A stretch of DNA of 64,000 nucleotides from Adiantum capillus-veneris. Taxonomy: Eukaryota > Streptophyta > Polypodiopsida > Polypodiales > Pteridaceae. Below, piece by piece: positions 1-11,271 of the stretch. Below the pieces are notes generated by a model. The model had not been told where the DNA came from. It searched no databases and saw only the letters and a list, made by a program, of their open reading frames with translations. The stretch's first letter is position 1, and every line of letters begins with the position of its first letter. The position numbers and the translations under genes are program-made. The DNA is taken from NCBI GenBank assembly GCA_014529385.2, contig CM043966.1, positions 91,868,587 through 91,932,586 on the forward strand, read 5' to 3'.

Positions 1-11
1 GTCCCACTTCT

Positions 12-726
12 ATGTCCATGGGAGAGATTGATCCCACACGCAAGTCTCGACGGCATAGAGATTTGACATGTTGGCATTGTGGACATAGAGGGCATATTAG
101 GCGTCGATGTTTCAGGCATTTGAGACAACGGAGGCGACAGATGTGTGATGCAGATTTGGGCATGACAGATGCTAGTGAGATCAGTACGGTGGTTACTGAG
201 TATGCTTGTGATGGCGATGTCACATTTACATCTAGCTTGTCTTCAGACGATCTTATGTCTACTAATTGCATATCGGATTTCACATTGTCTTCACATTGGT
301 TACTAGATTCAGATGCTACTTTCCATGTCATGTCGCATCGTGAGTGGTTTAGCACGTTTTCTGGTGGGAGACTTGATTGTGTGCACATGGCTGATGGTTT
401 TTTGTATGACATTGTAGGGTGCAGGAGACGTATGTTTGTCCTTGCCTAGTGGTATGAGATTTACCCTGCGTCATGTGCGTTATGTGCCAGATCTGAGACG
501 GGATTTGATCTCAGTCAGACAGTTACGGGATAGTGGATGTCAGATTTCGCTACGAGAGCAAGATTTTGTGATGCATTTGGGTTCGCTAGTGATTGCGAGA
601 GGTGCCAGGAGTGGTACAGGTTACCCATTGCATGTGGATCACGGGAGTGACGGTGTTGTCTCTGTGATCACGCAGCCAGGTAGAGAGCGAGAGAGCAGGC
701 GAGTCTCTTTTGCTTGTGGGTTGTAG
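12..726 (+). pseudogene. Ty1/copia gag-pol fragment (zinc knuckle, protease, pre-integrase)
   Basis: Remnant of a copia retrotransposon polyprotein. Reading from the left there is a CCHC zinc knuckle (CWHCGHRGHIRRRC, about 78-119), then a retropepsin-like segment with DSDA where copia proteases normally have DSGA (about 307-318), then the YVPDLRRDLISVRQL stretch typical of the region before integrase. The reading frame shifts by one base near 415-420: the first frame runs 12-449 and the homologous continuation lies in another frame up to a stop at 724-726. Integrase, reverse transcriptase and LTRs are absent, so this is a dead fragment. It may continue to the left of the window. Family recognition is sure; the lineage is not. 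Confidence 0.85.
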
Positions 727-806
727 GATGCTTTGCATGGAGTGCAGAGTAGTGAGCTCGTTGTGCACACAGTTGGGGCACAACTCGAGCAGTCACACAG
801 AGAGGG

Positions 807-1023
807 CAGTGTTCGGGAAAATTATTTTTTTCAAACATACAAAAGTCCTCTCCTTGAATTTTCCAACAGGAAATTTTAGAAAATTAGGTAACTTTTTTAG
901 GTTTTTATACTATTTTTCACTATTTTGGGGCAGAATTTCTCCTTTTCCCCTTGCCTTCAACCAGTATTTTTGAAATTGAAAACGGCACGATATTAAGCTG
1001 AGACACATTTTTCCCGAACACTG
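807..1023. mobile_element. hAT-like MITE, copy A
   Basis: A 217-bp non-coding element with terminal inverted repeats: it begins CAGTGTTCGGGAAAA and ends TTTTTCCCGAACACTG. It is flanked by a perfect 8-bp direct repeat AGAGAGGG at 799-806 and 1024-1031. An 8-bp target duplication is characteristic of the hAT superfamily. A related copy lies at 9525-9721. No coding capacity, so it would depend on a transposase made elsewhere. Confidence 0.85.
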
Positions 1024-1031
1024 AGAGAGGG

Positions 1032-1591
1032 ATATTTAAGGGTCAAAACCAGCATTTAAAAAAAATTCAAGGTATTGGCTAGCATTGCCATGTGTCATTG
1101 CACATGCCAGGTGAGATGATGAGGTTGTGGTGAGGATAGATGGGGTAATTTTTGCAATCAATAATTTCTTTGTAAAAAAAAAGGGAGTGAGAGGAGATCC
1201 AATAGCCCCCTACGCCTGCTGGTTGCACTAATCTGTCGAGCAGGTTTGACGCCCGCCATAGTTTGCCCCCTCTTTTAGAGCCTCCATGAGCTGCAAGGGC
1301 ACCATGGCCCCCATTTTATCTGAATCCGCCATGAGTTGCAAGGGCAACATGGCCGCCATTTAATTGAGTCTGCCATAACCTACTGAAGTGAGAATCCCGT
1401 TGGCCATAATGGTCAAAGTGTGGACACATGCAAGGAATCATTTGCCATTCTGCTTATCCTTGCACTCCTCAGAGTTTTCTATTGCGGCCATAGCAGTCAT
1501 CACACCTGCAGGGCATTGTTTACCCTGCTGCTTGTCCTTGCTCTGCTCAGAGTTTGCTATTGCGGCCTAGGTCATCAAAGACCAATTGTGC
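1032..1591. other. Non-coding stretch with short local duplications
   Basis: No gene recognised. Two local duplications are visible: a block beginning near 1280 (CCTCCATGAGCTGCAAGGGC) is repeated imperfectly near 1326, and the block 1437-1495 is repeated imperfectly at 1516-1568, both ending in TATTGCGGCC. The right edge (1589-1591, TGC) is the target duplication of CACTA-1. Confidence 0.6.
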
Positions 1592-1603
1592 CACTACAAG
1601 AGG
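1592..1603 (+). repeat. CACTA-1 left terminal inverted repeat
   Basis: CACTACAAGAGG, perfectly complementary to the right end at 9285-9296 and preceded by target duplication TGC at 1589-1591. Confidence 0.95.
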
Positions 1604-1654
1604 TTGTGTGCTCTTGTGACGCTCTTAGCGACGGAAATACACTGGGTTTTTATA

Positions 1655-1850
1655 ACCCCCGGCGTCGCTATAACCGTCGCTAAAAGCGTCGCTACGAGAG
1701 CGTCGCTATCTGCGTCGCAATAGGCGTCGCTATATAGCGACGCTCATAGCGACGGCTATAGCGACGCCTATAGCGACGCTCTCACAGAAGAGTATAGCGA
1801 CGCATATAGCGACGCTACAGAGCCATAAATAGCAACGCTTATAGCGACGC
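1655..1850. repeat. CACTA-1 left subterminal repeats
   Basis: About a dozen copies of a GCGTCGCTA motif. The first six or so are in one orientation, then from about 1735 the reverse form TAGCGACGC takes over, so the block can fold back. In En/Spm elements subterminal repeats bind the TNPA protein; that role here is inferred from the family. Confidence 0.85.
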
Positions 1851-2215
1851 CTGAGAGAATATTTTTTTGGTGGCAGGGCATTGAATGCCCTGCCACCCAT
1901 CAACCATATTGTACTTGATTCACTTTTTAAAAAAAGTGCAAAGGTAAATAATAGACCCAAAATAGTCACCCACAAGACGCATTGTTTGCAAAATTGACAA
2001 TTGTACACATCATAGACAAACTGAATTGATTGGCAAATGTAATAATGACAATTGTACAACATCATAGGCATAAAGAATTGATTGGCAAAAGGAATTGCGG
2101 TGACAAATGTAATAATATACATGGTTCAAAAAGACGTATAAAATCCGTCTCATGATACATAAGCTATGAGAAACCCTAAACTAATGCTATCTAGCTACGG
2201 CTAAACTGACGTCGT

Positions 2216-3529
2216 CTAATCAGACGTCTCATCGCGTCCAAGCGGCGTATCTGTCGGATTCTGCAAAAAAAGACAATAAGACAGTTTTCAGTAAATATAA
2301 ACATATAACGACATTTATAAAACAATACAAAAAATAAAAAAGAGTAAACCCTGATACTAACCATGCCGCCGCGAGAACTGAGAATGTCCATCAGGGCGTT
2401 TAAGCCCTTCCTGCCTGCGTACTCGCGCTCGTACGGTGTGGGATCACGTCCTGTCATCGACCACTGTCAAAACATACAAAGATTTCATTATGTTAGAACT
2501 AAAAAACTCATAAACCCTAAACTATCGAACATGCATAAAGAGCAATGTGAAAAGACTTACAAAATCGGCCTCAAATGATGCCCATCCACCGCTCCCCGAG
2601 TGGTGCGAGCTCCCTGCCTCTACTCGCGCTCTGGCTGCATCCTTTTGTTGCTTCCACTTGTCGGGATTCTCGCGCGCTGCTTTCTTCGCATTCTTCCAAT
2701 CTTCTTTGGCCAGCCAATCTGGCCTATTCCACCCATTCTTGATTGCTTTTTGCACTTCGGAACGCTTGTGTTTGCAGTATTCGCGCATTCGAATCTTCAT
2801 CAGGTCTTCATTGAAGCGCTGATCCCGTGTTGGAACGGGAAACTCATCATGAAGTATGCTGATGACTCTGTTTTTTAAATCACTTGATACTTCACTCCAT
2901 TTGTTTAGTATATAGTGTCTAAACAGCTGAGAGCAAAGACCACGCATGCGCGAGATCACCTTCTTGCCGTCATCATCCATGATGATGCCGCCGCTGATGT
3001 CGACGGAGTAAGGCAAGCCCTCTGGCCGGTGACGCGTGAACCTGGGTGTCCCGGCAGGGGTCTCTAGCGGCGTGTCGATGGGGGTACGGACGCCAGGTGT
3101 CTCCATCGGCGTCTGGGCGCCGAAGCGAGGAGTGTCGAGTGGGGTGGCTCCTGGCGGAGTAGGTAGAGGTGTGTAGCTTCTAGGAACAGTCAGCCGTGCA
3201 AAACCTGGCGTAGACGGCGATGCTGTGGCTGGTGTGGGGGCGGGCAAAGAAGGGGAGGGTAAAGAGCCTCGTCGAACACGAGGCGGTGTGGAGGCATCGA
3301 TGGCGGAATCCCCACAACAACCGCCACCGCCACCACTAGAGCGCCGGTGTCTAGACGAGTGTGACGCTCGTCTCGTCGACGCCGAAGCTTCGGAGCGCGC
3401 CGAATGCTCCGAAAGAGAGGGAGATGCGGATGGTGTAGGAACGCGCGATGATGCGCCAGAGCGATGACGCTCCACGTACCACTGTCTCTGCTGCGGTGAC
3501 AAAGAAGAAAGAAACTCCTCATCATCCAT
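2216..3529 (-). CDS. TNPA-like protein of CACTA-1 (plant En/Spm transposase family)
   Basis: Predicted DNA-binding or regulatory protein of the CACTA element. Three exons join in phase 0: 3529-2561, 2463-2362 and 2260-2216, with GT donors at 2560 and 2361 and AG acceptors before 2463 and 2260, giving 371 residues. The N-terminal half is rich in Ser, Pro, Thr and Arg (MDDEEFLSS start, many TP repeats). The C-terminal half is charged and helical, with the pattern of the plant transposase Ptta/En/Spm family (WNRPDWLAKEDWK, then KKAARENPDKWKQQK, then a SGSGGWASF stretch). The ATG at 3529 sits two bases after an AG, so an upstream non-coding exon is possible. It lies just downstream of TNP2 in the same orientation, as in other CACTA elements. 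Binding to the subterminal repeats is inferred. Confidence 0.8.
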
Positions 3530-3801
3530 ACCTGCATTAAACACACGAATATTTAAACTTAATATTGAATGAATAGAGTAGACAATGACGCAAAGACCAT
3601 TAAATACAATGACATAATGACGCATATAAATACAATGACGCAATGAATCGAGTGATAGAAGAGGCAAGTCGAAAACTCAGAATTTTCAATCAAAAGATGT
3701 GAGCGCGAGTAGAAAAGAGCGTTACACACCATGGAAGCTACTTAGAGAGCTAGAGCTTTTACAGCACGGAGCAAAATTGTTCAAATACAATATTTATGGC
3801 T

Positions 3802-6800
3802 TTAAGAGATCTCTCTCTCATCCTCGCATAACTCAGCATAACTTCCTATATCTATATAGAGCTCTCCGTTTAAACACATATCCTCTGTTTCATTTTGTAG
3901 CTCCTCTGCATGCACCCCATATAGAGTAGTAGCATCTTGATGCTCGTCTGGCACCACCGCAGCGGCTTCTGATTGAGCATCTTCTCTGATCTCCTCCATT
4001 GATGTCGTTGTGATTGGCACATGGTAGCCTTCATACGTCCTTGCACTACGAGGGGCTACCTCTATGACGTACCACCAGTTTGATGTAGACTTTGTAGGAT
4101 GAAATACTACCTGCCAGAGCCACATAACTTACATGAGAGCTTTCAAGCACATAACTTGTAAAAGGGGGATGTTAACTATTTATATACTTACTTGTTCACA
4201 ATGCTCGGGTAGTACGAAAGTGTCTCTTAGGTCAGTCCATTTCTTAGTAGAATCCACCTCAAGAAAACCAGACTCTCCTCTACGCACAGTAGAGTTTCGA
4301 CCCTCCATGATTATCTTGAACCATTGCACGTCGAACAAGTCGACAAAAAATCCTCTGTAATCGATCCTCAAAATCTCTTGCAGCGTGCCGAAGTAAGTGA
4401 GTTCCGCCACCACGGGATCTGCATCAGAGGAACGTCGTCGACTAGACTGTTCAAATTTTGCCATGATTCCACAATCTTGAGTAAAATGCTTTTTGTCGAT
4501 TCGTTCCACCCTAAAATGTCGACCTTTACACCATGCTGCTGTGTATGACTTATACTACAACGAACAAAGATTATGAGTGGCCGTTCAAACGTTTATAAAT
4601 AAAGTCACTTGCTAGTCGTACATTGCAAACTTACCTTGGTCGCGCAACCCCGAGAGTACTCCCACTCTTCTTCAGTCACTTCGTCACCGCATTGTTGTGC
4701 GCTTTTCAATTGGTTGTGCAACCATCTTAAGCTCATGAAGGTTGGTAGGCTCTCCAGAACCGCTGGATAGTGCATTGGTGGTCGTCTTCCCCGTCTCCAC
4801 TCGATTCGTGCCCTTTGTCGCTCTTGCTTTGCATCCTCATATTGTGAAATCCACTTTTGCATCACTGGATTGTGAAGCATGCAAAATCGGTTGATTTTAG
4901 CCTCTAGATCTTCCGTCATCTTCTTCTCAACACCGAGATTGCACATGACAATCCCAGATATGCGCTCATCATCTATGGTTCGCCATAGCGTGTCCCGGGA
5001 TTTATCAAATCCGTCTAGCCACTCTCCAATGTACACTAGGGACTCTGATACCAACCAACCTTCTGCCATGCTACCCTCCGGACGTGCCTTTTGACGCACA
5101 TATCCCTTAAGCGTTTTCATGAAACGCTCTAAGAAGAACATCCATCTGGAATGAACTGTGCCAGCTATTTCCACCTCATCAACTATGTGAATAAGAAGAT
5201 GCACCTGAATGGTTAGTATTGTAGTAGGAAAATGTTTCTCAAACATGCACACAAGCTCCGCAGCATTTAGTTTGGCGAATGGTATGGAGTCTACGTCGAT
5301 CTCCTTTTGTGAGATCCATTGCACCAGCTTTGCAAGTTTGTAGATTGTGTTACGGATGTCGAGAGACAAACATCCCTCAATGGCAACCGGTAAAATAAAC
5401 TGTAAAGTATGTGCAGCAATGATATTAAAGTCCACATTTTATGCAATGATATTAAAGTCCACTATGAACGTACCTGACACATTTTATGCCAATCGTGTGA
5501 CTTCAAACCGGTAAGCTTTCCTTCTTTAGTAAAACACGTTCGGAGCGAGTGCATTACGCCAGTGGGGGTCCGCAAAGATCGAATGGCCTCTTTTACTTTG
5601 CGTTCTTGGGCTCCTGTGAAAATCCATGGTGCTTTAGGAAGTTTTATCGATCCATCAGACGCTGTTTGCGGCCAATATTGCTCCATACGATCCACATTTC
5701 TAAGGTCAACTCTGGCTCCCAAAGTATCTTTCTTGCCGGTCAAATGGTCCCATAGTAGATTACCCACATTCTTGAATATGTGCATTGGATCGAGCAAGTG
5801 ATTGATCACGAGTCGGGGCCAGTATGGTAACTCGTACCATAGAGATAGTCTCTTCATCCCTGGAGGCAATCCGTCATCGCACATCTCCTTCTGCTCTAAC
5901 CATGCTTGTGCAGACATCCTTGGTGGCTCTCTTCCCAAAAAGCCGTCGCGTAACACATGATTCTCCGGAAGATACGCTTGATGACCTTCGTAGATTTGCT
6001 TCTTCAGTGAGGGTGCCCTACGTGCATTCAGTCTAGGTCCACATGTGACACATGCTTTGTATCCGCTTGTTTGAAGCCCTACATGTATACACATGATAAT
6101 AGATCAACTATGGGGAAAAACAAGATTTACAGTGTCTGAGAGAGGAGTGTCAATAGATCACCTGAGCATTCTGTTAGCCCGGGATAGTCATGCATGGTCC
6201 ACATTAGAATACCTCTGATCAAAGCATTCCGTCGTCCTGTGTGTCGGCTCATATCCACCACCTCTATGCCAATCCACAATTGTTGTAGCTCTTCCAATAG
6301 TGGACGAAGATACACATCCATATTCCCCACTTTATATCGCCCTGGCACAATCAAGCTTAGCCATAGGTGCCCCTTCTTCGTAGTCAACCACGGGGGAATG
6401 TTGTAGTTGACGATGACAACGGGCCATACACTGTAAGATGTTGATCTTTGACCAAATGGATTTACGCCATCCATAGCCAGGCCTAAGCGCAAATTTCGAG
6501 CTTCCCTCGCAAAATCCGACCATGTTCCATCTATATGTTTCCAGGCTGCGCAATCTGCAGGAATTCGTAGCACACCATCCAAAGATTTATTCTCCTCATG
6601 CCATGATGCTAGGGCGGCCATGGACTTACATTCGAAGAAATGCTTGATGCGAGGAAGCAAAGGAAAATGTCGCAAAACCTTTTGTGGAATTTTTGTCCCG
6701 TGGAGATCTACTCGATATCTTTCGGAATCACATTTCGGACACTTCTCCATGTCTGTGTATTCCCCTCTGAAAAGAATGCAGTCATTAGGACAAGCGTGGA

Positions 6801-7530
6801 TAGAATTGTAATCCATCCCCAAGTTTCGCAAAATCTTTCTTGCTTCATCTCGGGAATCTGGCATCACATTGTCAGCTGGTAGAATGTGCTCTTTCAGCAA
6901 TCTACACAACATAAAAATATGATACAGTCATGTAAAAATCTATCAGATCATTATACATTTAGAGTTCTATTAAAGTAAACTAATTGTAATAGATCACCTG
7001 AAAAGCGCTGTGACGCTAGTGTCACTCCATCCAAACTTTGCCTGCATGTTGAGAAGAACCAGGAGTGCTTTCAATCTAGACATACGTGCTCCATTATACA
7101 ATGATGTATCGGCTTCACTTTTCATATCATCATAGATAAGCCTTTCTGAATCCATGATCGTCTCGATCATTTCATCAATCTCGGGCTCAAACATTGCCTC
7201 GTTGGGAATGTGCTCTGCATGATCATCCCCCGAGCTGTCAGAGGCTACATCTTGTGGCCTCACATATGCTGCTTGACCAAAGCGCCTGCGAATACGTCTA
7301 TTGGGTTGCAAGATTGCTGCTTGTTGGCCAGCGTCAGAGTCCGACGAGTTATAATTGGCAACAACTCGATCTATAATAGATGGATCGAACTCGCCAAATT
7401 CGCGAACGTGCTGCAAAGAAACACGTCTTGTCCGTCGCACAGCATGCTTGCATTGATTACAAGGACATAAGACCCTCGTTGAGAGATAGGTGTTTCGGTT
7501 GGACGGTCCCACATCCTCGTCGCTACTCAT
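3802..7530 (-). CDS. TNP2-like CACTA transposase (six exons, open)
   Basis: Transposase expected to cut and move the element. Reading consensus GT-AG sites gives exons 7530-6998, 6901-6162, 6078-5474, 5399-4635, 4554-4192 and 4110-3802; lengths sum to 3,315 bases with frame preserved at every junction, about 1,104 residues ending at the stop 3802-3804. Exon 1 has a Cys-rich CPCNQCKH motif like the transposase-associated domain. Exons 2-3 carry the Transposase_21/TNP2 core (CPKC pair, AMDGVNPFG, GHLWLS, LDPMHIFKNV). Exon 4 has the conserved GSMAEGWL region. Exons 5-6 match DUF4216 (LRIDYRGFFVDLF, NWWYVIEVAPR). Length is ordinary for TNP2. I saw no frameshift or internal stop. A damaged homologue lies in CACTA-2 and a fragment at 44.6-45.1 kb. 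Confidence 0.9.
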
Positions 7531-7592
7531 AATGAGGATAAAAAACTTATAACCTGGACAACAAATTTAATATTCTATTGGCATTCTTCGTC

Positions 7593-7628
<36 letters not shown>

Positions 7629-8571
7629 ACCTCACATTCTCTAGTCATGTCCAATCCACGCACACCTCGGTCTAGAGGTGCACGGAGATCAGAACCACCG
7701 GGTTATAATCTCGTCTTTATTGGTCAATACCTATATTTGTGGGTACAAGAAATCTACACACCCACGTCTACATGATACTGCATGTAGTGGACAAAACCCC
7801 TTTGCCTCTTCTCTAGCTGTAGCACTTCACTTCATCTTAACATCTTTTCACAGTAGATCTTTTCACTGTTCGTCTAACTCTAAACCCTAAACCGTAAGTA
7901 ATTCTTGCGTGGACTCGATCTAACGTAAATAAGCGTAAATCTAAATAAACGTAAATCTAACTAAAAATAAAGCTAAATCTAATTTAACGTAAGTCTAATG
8001 ACTAGAGGTTGTCTAGATGGTCATTGTGTCGGGGATGTAGTGACTCTTGCCGCCCTGAAGATCCACCTTCTTCCCTATCTTCTGAAGACATTTCACCAGT
8101 ACTTTTGGATCGACGGAGCCCACCATGAGTGAAGGCAGCAATACCCTATATTCCATTGAGGGCTTTCTTCACCCGCTTCATGCAGGCATCATAGTCTATG
8201 GAGACCTAAATCTAATCTAATATAACGTAAATCTAAATCTAGCTTAAATAAACGTAAATCTAGTTAAAAATAAACCTAAATTTAATTTAATGTAAGTCTA
8301 CATATAACCTAATCTTTAACGTCTTTTAAGATAGTTTCCTACGACGTTATAACTCTCTTCTTCCTGTGTGTGTGCGCGTGTGTGGATGTGTGTGCCAATA
8401 AAAAGAGATAAATGGTATAGCCTTTCTATCACCCATGCCAAGTATGATAGATTGATTATGCCATTTCTCTCTTGAATAATAGGTCTTCAGTTCAACTCCT
8501 CGTCGGCTAGATCTTTAGGTCTTTTAATTTTAATTAGTTTCCTACGACGCTCCCTTAGTTTCTCTTTCTTT

Positions 8572-8760
8572 CTCTCTCAATGTGTGTGCGTTTTTTTGGA
8601 TCGTATGCATGTTTTCTTTCTCTTTTCCTCTCTCAATGTGTGCGTTTTTTGTTTATGCATGTTCTCTCTCTCTTTTCCTCTCTCAATGCGTGCGTTTTTT
8701 GTTTATGCATGCTCTCTCTCTCTTTTTCTCTCTCAATGTGTGTGTGCATTCTTTGTTTAT
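8572..8760 (+). repeat. Minisatellite, unit about 57 bp, about 3-4 copies
   Basis: Repeats of TCTCTCAATGTGTGCG followed by TTTTTTGTTTATGCATG and a CT-rich stretch. Open frames through it are low-complexity and not judged coding. Confidence 0.7.
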
Positions 8761-8781
8761 GTATGTGTGTGCGTTTTTGCA

Positions 8782-8788
<7 letters not shown>

Positions 8789-8835
<47 letters not shown>

Positions 8836-8955
8836 AACACTATGTGTGTGTGTGTGTATGTGTGTGTGAGAGAGAGAGAGAGAGGGAGAGAGAAAGAGGG
8901 GAAGGGAACATGAGAATGAGGAGAGGGAAGGAGCATACCTGGCTCTCCTTCCTCT

Positions 8956-8999
<44 letters not shown>

Positions 9000-9000
9000 G

Positions 9001-9039
<39 letters not shown>
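8789..9039 (+). repeat. Microsatellite cluster (CT)n, (GT)n, (GA)n
   Basis: (CT)n at about 8789-8832, (GT)n then (GA)n at about 8843-8895, and (GT)n then (GA)n at about 8961-9039. The CT and GA tracts are complementary and could pair in single strands. Confidence 0.9.
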
Positions 9040-9043
<4 letters not shown>

Positions 9044-9140
9044 GGGAGAGCGTTACCTACTCTTTGCTTGAGGGCGCCGAAAAACTCAGATATGAGATCT
9101 GAGTTTTTGGGCGCGCTCGGTTATTTTTTTTACCCCAGCT

Positions 9141-9275
9141 GGCGTCGCTATGAGCGTCGCTATAAGCGTCGCTATGAGCGTCGCAAATTTCTTTGTAAAC
9201 TTGCGACGCTCATAGCGACGCTTATAGCGACGCCGGGAATTTTTTTTTTGAGCGTCGCTGTGTGAGCGTCGCTAA
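9141..9275. repeat. CACTA-1 right subterminal repeats with near-perfect foldback
   Basis: Copies of GCGTCGCTA in direct orientation followed by TAGCGACGC copies. Arms 9154-9186 and 9201-9233 are perfectly complementary over 33 bp around a 14-base spacer. Likely binding sites for the TNPA-like protein. Confidence 0.85.
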
Positions 9276-9284
9276 TATGAAGAG

Positions 9285-9296
9285 CCTCTTGTAGTG
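9285..9296 (-). repeat. CACTA-1 right terminal inverted repeat
   Basis: CCTCTTGTAGTG, followed by target duplication TGC at 9297-9299. Confidence 0.95.
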
Positions 9297-9524
9297 TGCA
9301 GAGCACCACCAATTTGCATAACGGGGAAGATCAATGCTTGCATCGCAATCTTACCCCTTGGCCCATGGTGAGTCAGGGAAGATCAGTGATCAGGTCCCCT
9401 TTACCCTAAGAGTTTCATTTGGGAAGAGTAAAAGGTTTGATCCTGCCATGTGTGAGACAATGACATGTGACTTAAGCTCTGAACTTTTCCCCTAGGTAGC
9501 CCTAGCTCTAGCGATGGTGTGAAG

Positions 9525-9721
9525 CAGTGCTCGAGAAAAATCATTTTTCCAAACATACAAAATTCTTTTTCTTAATTTTGTCAAGAGGAAATTTAAGGAA
9601 ATTAGGTTTTTTTTTCAAGTTTTTACACTATTTTTCTCTATTTTCCCCTTACCCTCAACCGACATCTTTAAAATTGAAAACGACACGATATTAAGTTGAG
9701 ACACATTTTTTTCGAACACTA
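9525..9721. mobile_element. hAT-like MITE, copy B
   Basis: A 197-bp relative of the element at 807-1023, beginning CAGTGCTCGAGAAAAA and ending TTTTTTTCGAACACTA. The flanks GTGTGAAG (9517-9524) and GCGTGAAG (9722-9729) form an 8-bp target duplication with one mismatch. More diverged than copy A, so probably older. Confidence 0.8.
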
Positions 9722-9879
9722 GCGTGAAGAGAATAGCAGCGCCGCCGCTCCCTCTGTCGTCTCATCATCACAACTACTTTTAAGCATCATCAAAACTACT
9801 TTCATCATGTTTAAGCTTCCTCACCACTCGCTTGTGCACAATAACGCCTCTCTGTTGTTCCGACACCTGGACAAGTTCC

Positions 9880-10415
9880 AACTGATAGGAGTCCAAGGAG
9901 TTTCCAATATCCCATGGTTTACTCTTTTCTTTGGCCCTATCGAGGTATCAACAAAAGGATCGGATCTCCTCAAAACGCTCTGGAAGGCTTGGAACAGGTA
10001 TAGACCCAGCCTGAGGGGTAATTGGGAATCTAAATACAGCCTCGCAAGATATGCCCAATATCATATGTGAAGGGAACGCCCAATGCTGTGATTCCCTTTA
10101 ATTGTATACAAAGGGTAGGCCTTCCTATACCCTATACATGATACAACATCATGGAATGCATTACTTGTAGGGTTTGAAAAGTAGGGGCATAATGAGGCAA
10201 TCCTAGAAAGCTTTGCTCAGATGGAGTGCCAGGAAGGCTATTTAGATGCACCAACATGTGTTTTGCATGCGATTTTGTAGCCAAAATAAGATTCTCTTCA
10301 CTTCAGTACGGTATGCATCCCATAGTTCAAGAGTGTAGGTGGAGCGATGATGAAGATGGTGGTTTGAAAAAATGATGCAAGAGTTGGAACTTTGAAAATC
10401 TTTTACCCTTGATAA
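9880..10415 (+). repeat. Interspersed repeat R, copy 1
   Basis: Shares long identity with 11272-12090: the block starting TTCCAATATCCCATGGTTTA (about 9902) and the block ending TACCCTTGATAAC. Copy 1 lacks about 270 bp present in copy 2 (11720-11989); the junction is near 10320. A short frame ending YAQYHM (stop near 10068) is shared by both copies but differs by several amino-acid changes and matches nothing I know. Confidence 0.75.
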
Positions 10416-11271
10416 CACCTCCATTATAGGTCGTCGGTATAGAATACGGTACAGGTGTCGATACACACTTCGAAAGAAGCATCGGAATATCCTATAGAAT
10501 TACCGGTGCATATATGGACGCTTGCTTCGACGTGTATTTTATAGGTTATTCCGACACCAAATATACCCACGATGCGAGATCGGCATCTTTTTTGATGCCT
10601 ATTTCAGTGCTTTTAGTTTTAAAACTAACTTTGTCTCATCGATATCTACATCGATATATGCGCGATGTATTGTAGTGTTGTCATGTATTGTCATGTATTT
10701 AGTAGTGCTAGTTATAACAAGAGTGTTTTAATTATTTGTTGCATCATTGGTAGATAAAGTATGGATATTAGGATGGCGTGTCCTTTTGCACATTGTAAGC
10801 ATGAGACCTTTCAAAAGCAAACAATTTGTGACGAGAACATACGCAATCACGGTCTCTTTCTGATAGAGCAACTACAAAACCTACATTATCGATCTCATGG
10901 TCCAGAGACAATAGATCAAACTCCACAAGTAGATATTGCTCAAACTTCATCCCACAAAAGATGATTTTCAAACAAACAGCCATTGACTGAGTCCTCCCAA
11001 CCAATACCTGATGTGGAATTTCAAGAAGTAGAGTGGAGCAAATGCTAGATGTGTTCTTTGACATGCATGCCATCATTAAAAACATAGAAGAAAACATCAT
11101 TCAAGGCAATACTACTAACCAACCTCAGCCATCCCGTCCATGTCAACGGCATGATAGCAACGATAAAGAGGGCGAGATGATGCAAACTCTTGTATGCATG
11201 CCGCTTTACAATGGTGTAAAAATCTCAGTTCTCTGTACGCTTTGGCAATGCTTAATTTGTAGTCTGTCTAT
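10416..11271. other. Non-coding spacer with small palindromes
   Basis: Contains TTAGTTTTAAAACTAA (perfect palindrome, near 10613) and GCATCTTTTTTGATGC (hairpin, near 10584). A 67-codon plus-strand frame at 10764-10964 begins with Cys-Pro-x3-Cys-Lys-His, resembling the Cys motif of the TNP2 N-terminus. This is too little to call a gene. Confidence 0.5.

Larger units (their letters stand above)
7531..9140. other. CACTA-1 non-coding region upstream of TNP2
   Basis: No gene seen. It holds a (CT)n tract (about 7596-7626), a block beginning CTCGGTCTAGAGGTGCACGG (about 7659) that recurs at 45.9, 46.9 and 59.6 kb, A/T-rich AAATCTAA repeats (about 7915-8000 and 8205-8300), a tandem minisatellite and mixed CT, GT and GA tracts. 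It probably contains the TNP2 promoter, but I cannot point to one. Confidence 0.6.
1592..9296 (-). mobile_element. CACTA (En/Spm-type) transposon CACTA-1, apparently complete
   Basis: A 7,705-bp element bounded by perfect 12-bp inverted repeats CACTACAAGAGG (1592-1603) and CCTCTTGTAGTG (9285-9296), and flanked by a 3-bp duplication TGC (1589-1591 and 9297-9299). CACTA ends with a 3-bp target duplication define the superfamily. Inside are subterminal arrays of GCGTCGCTA motifs at both ends, a TNPA-like gene and a TNP2 transposase gene, both on the minus strand. Both genes stay open under the inferred splicing, so it could be autonomous; transcription was not tested. CACTA-2 (55131-61330) is a deleted relative. 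Confidence 0.95.

Noticed and set aside
7870-7895. Interstitial telomere repeat (CTAAACCCTAAACC)
   Set aside because: Only two degenerate units, within an A/T-rich repeat region of CACTA-1.
9807-10070. Small protein gene shared by 9807-10070 and 11274-11459
   Set aside because: The two copies differ by several amino-acid changes for few silent ones, and the frame lies within an interspersed repeat with no recognisable domain.
10764-10964. Zinc-finger protein starting CPFAHCKH
   Set aside because: Only a short Cys motif resembles the TNP2 N-terminus; nothing else supports a gene.
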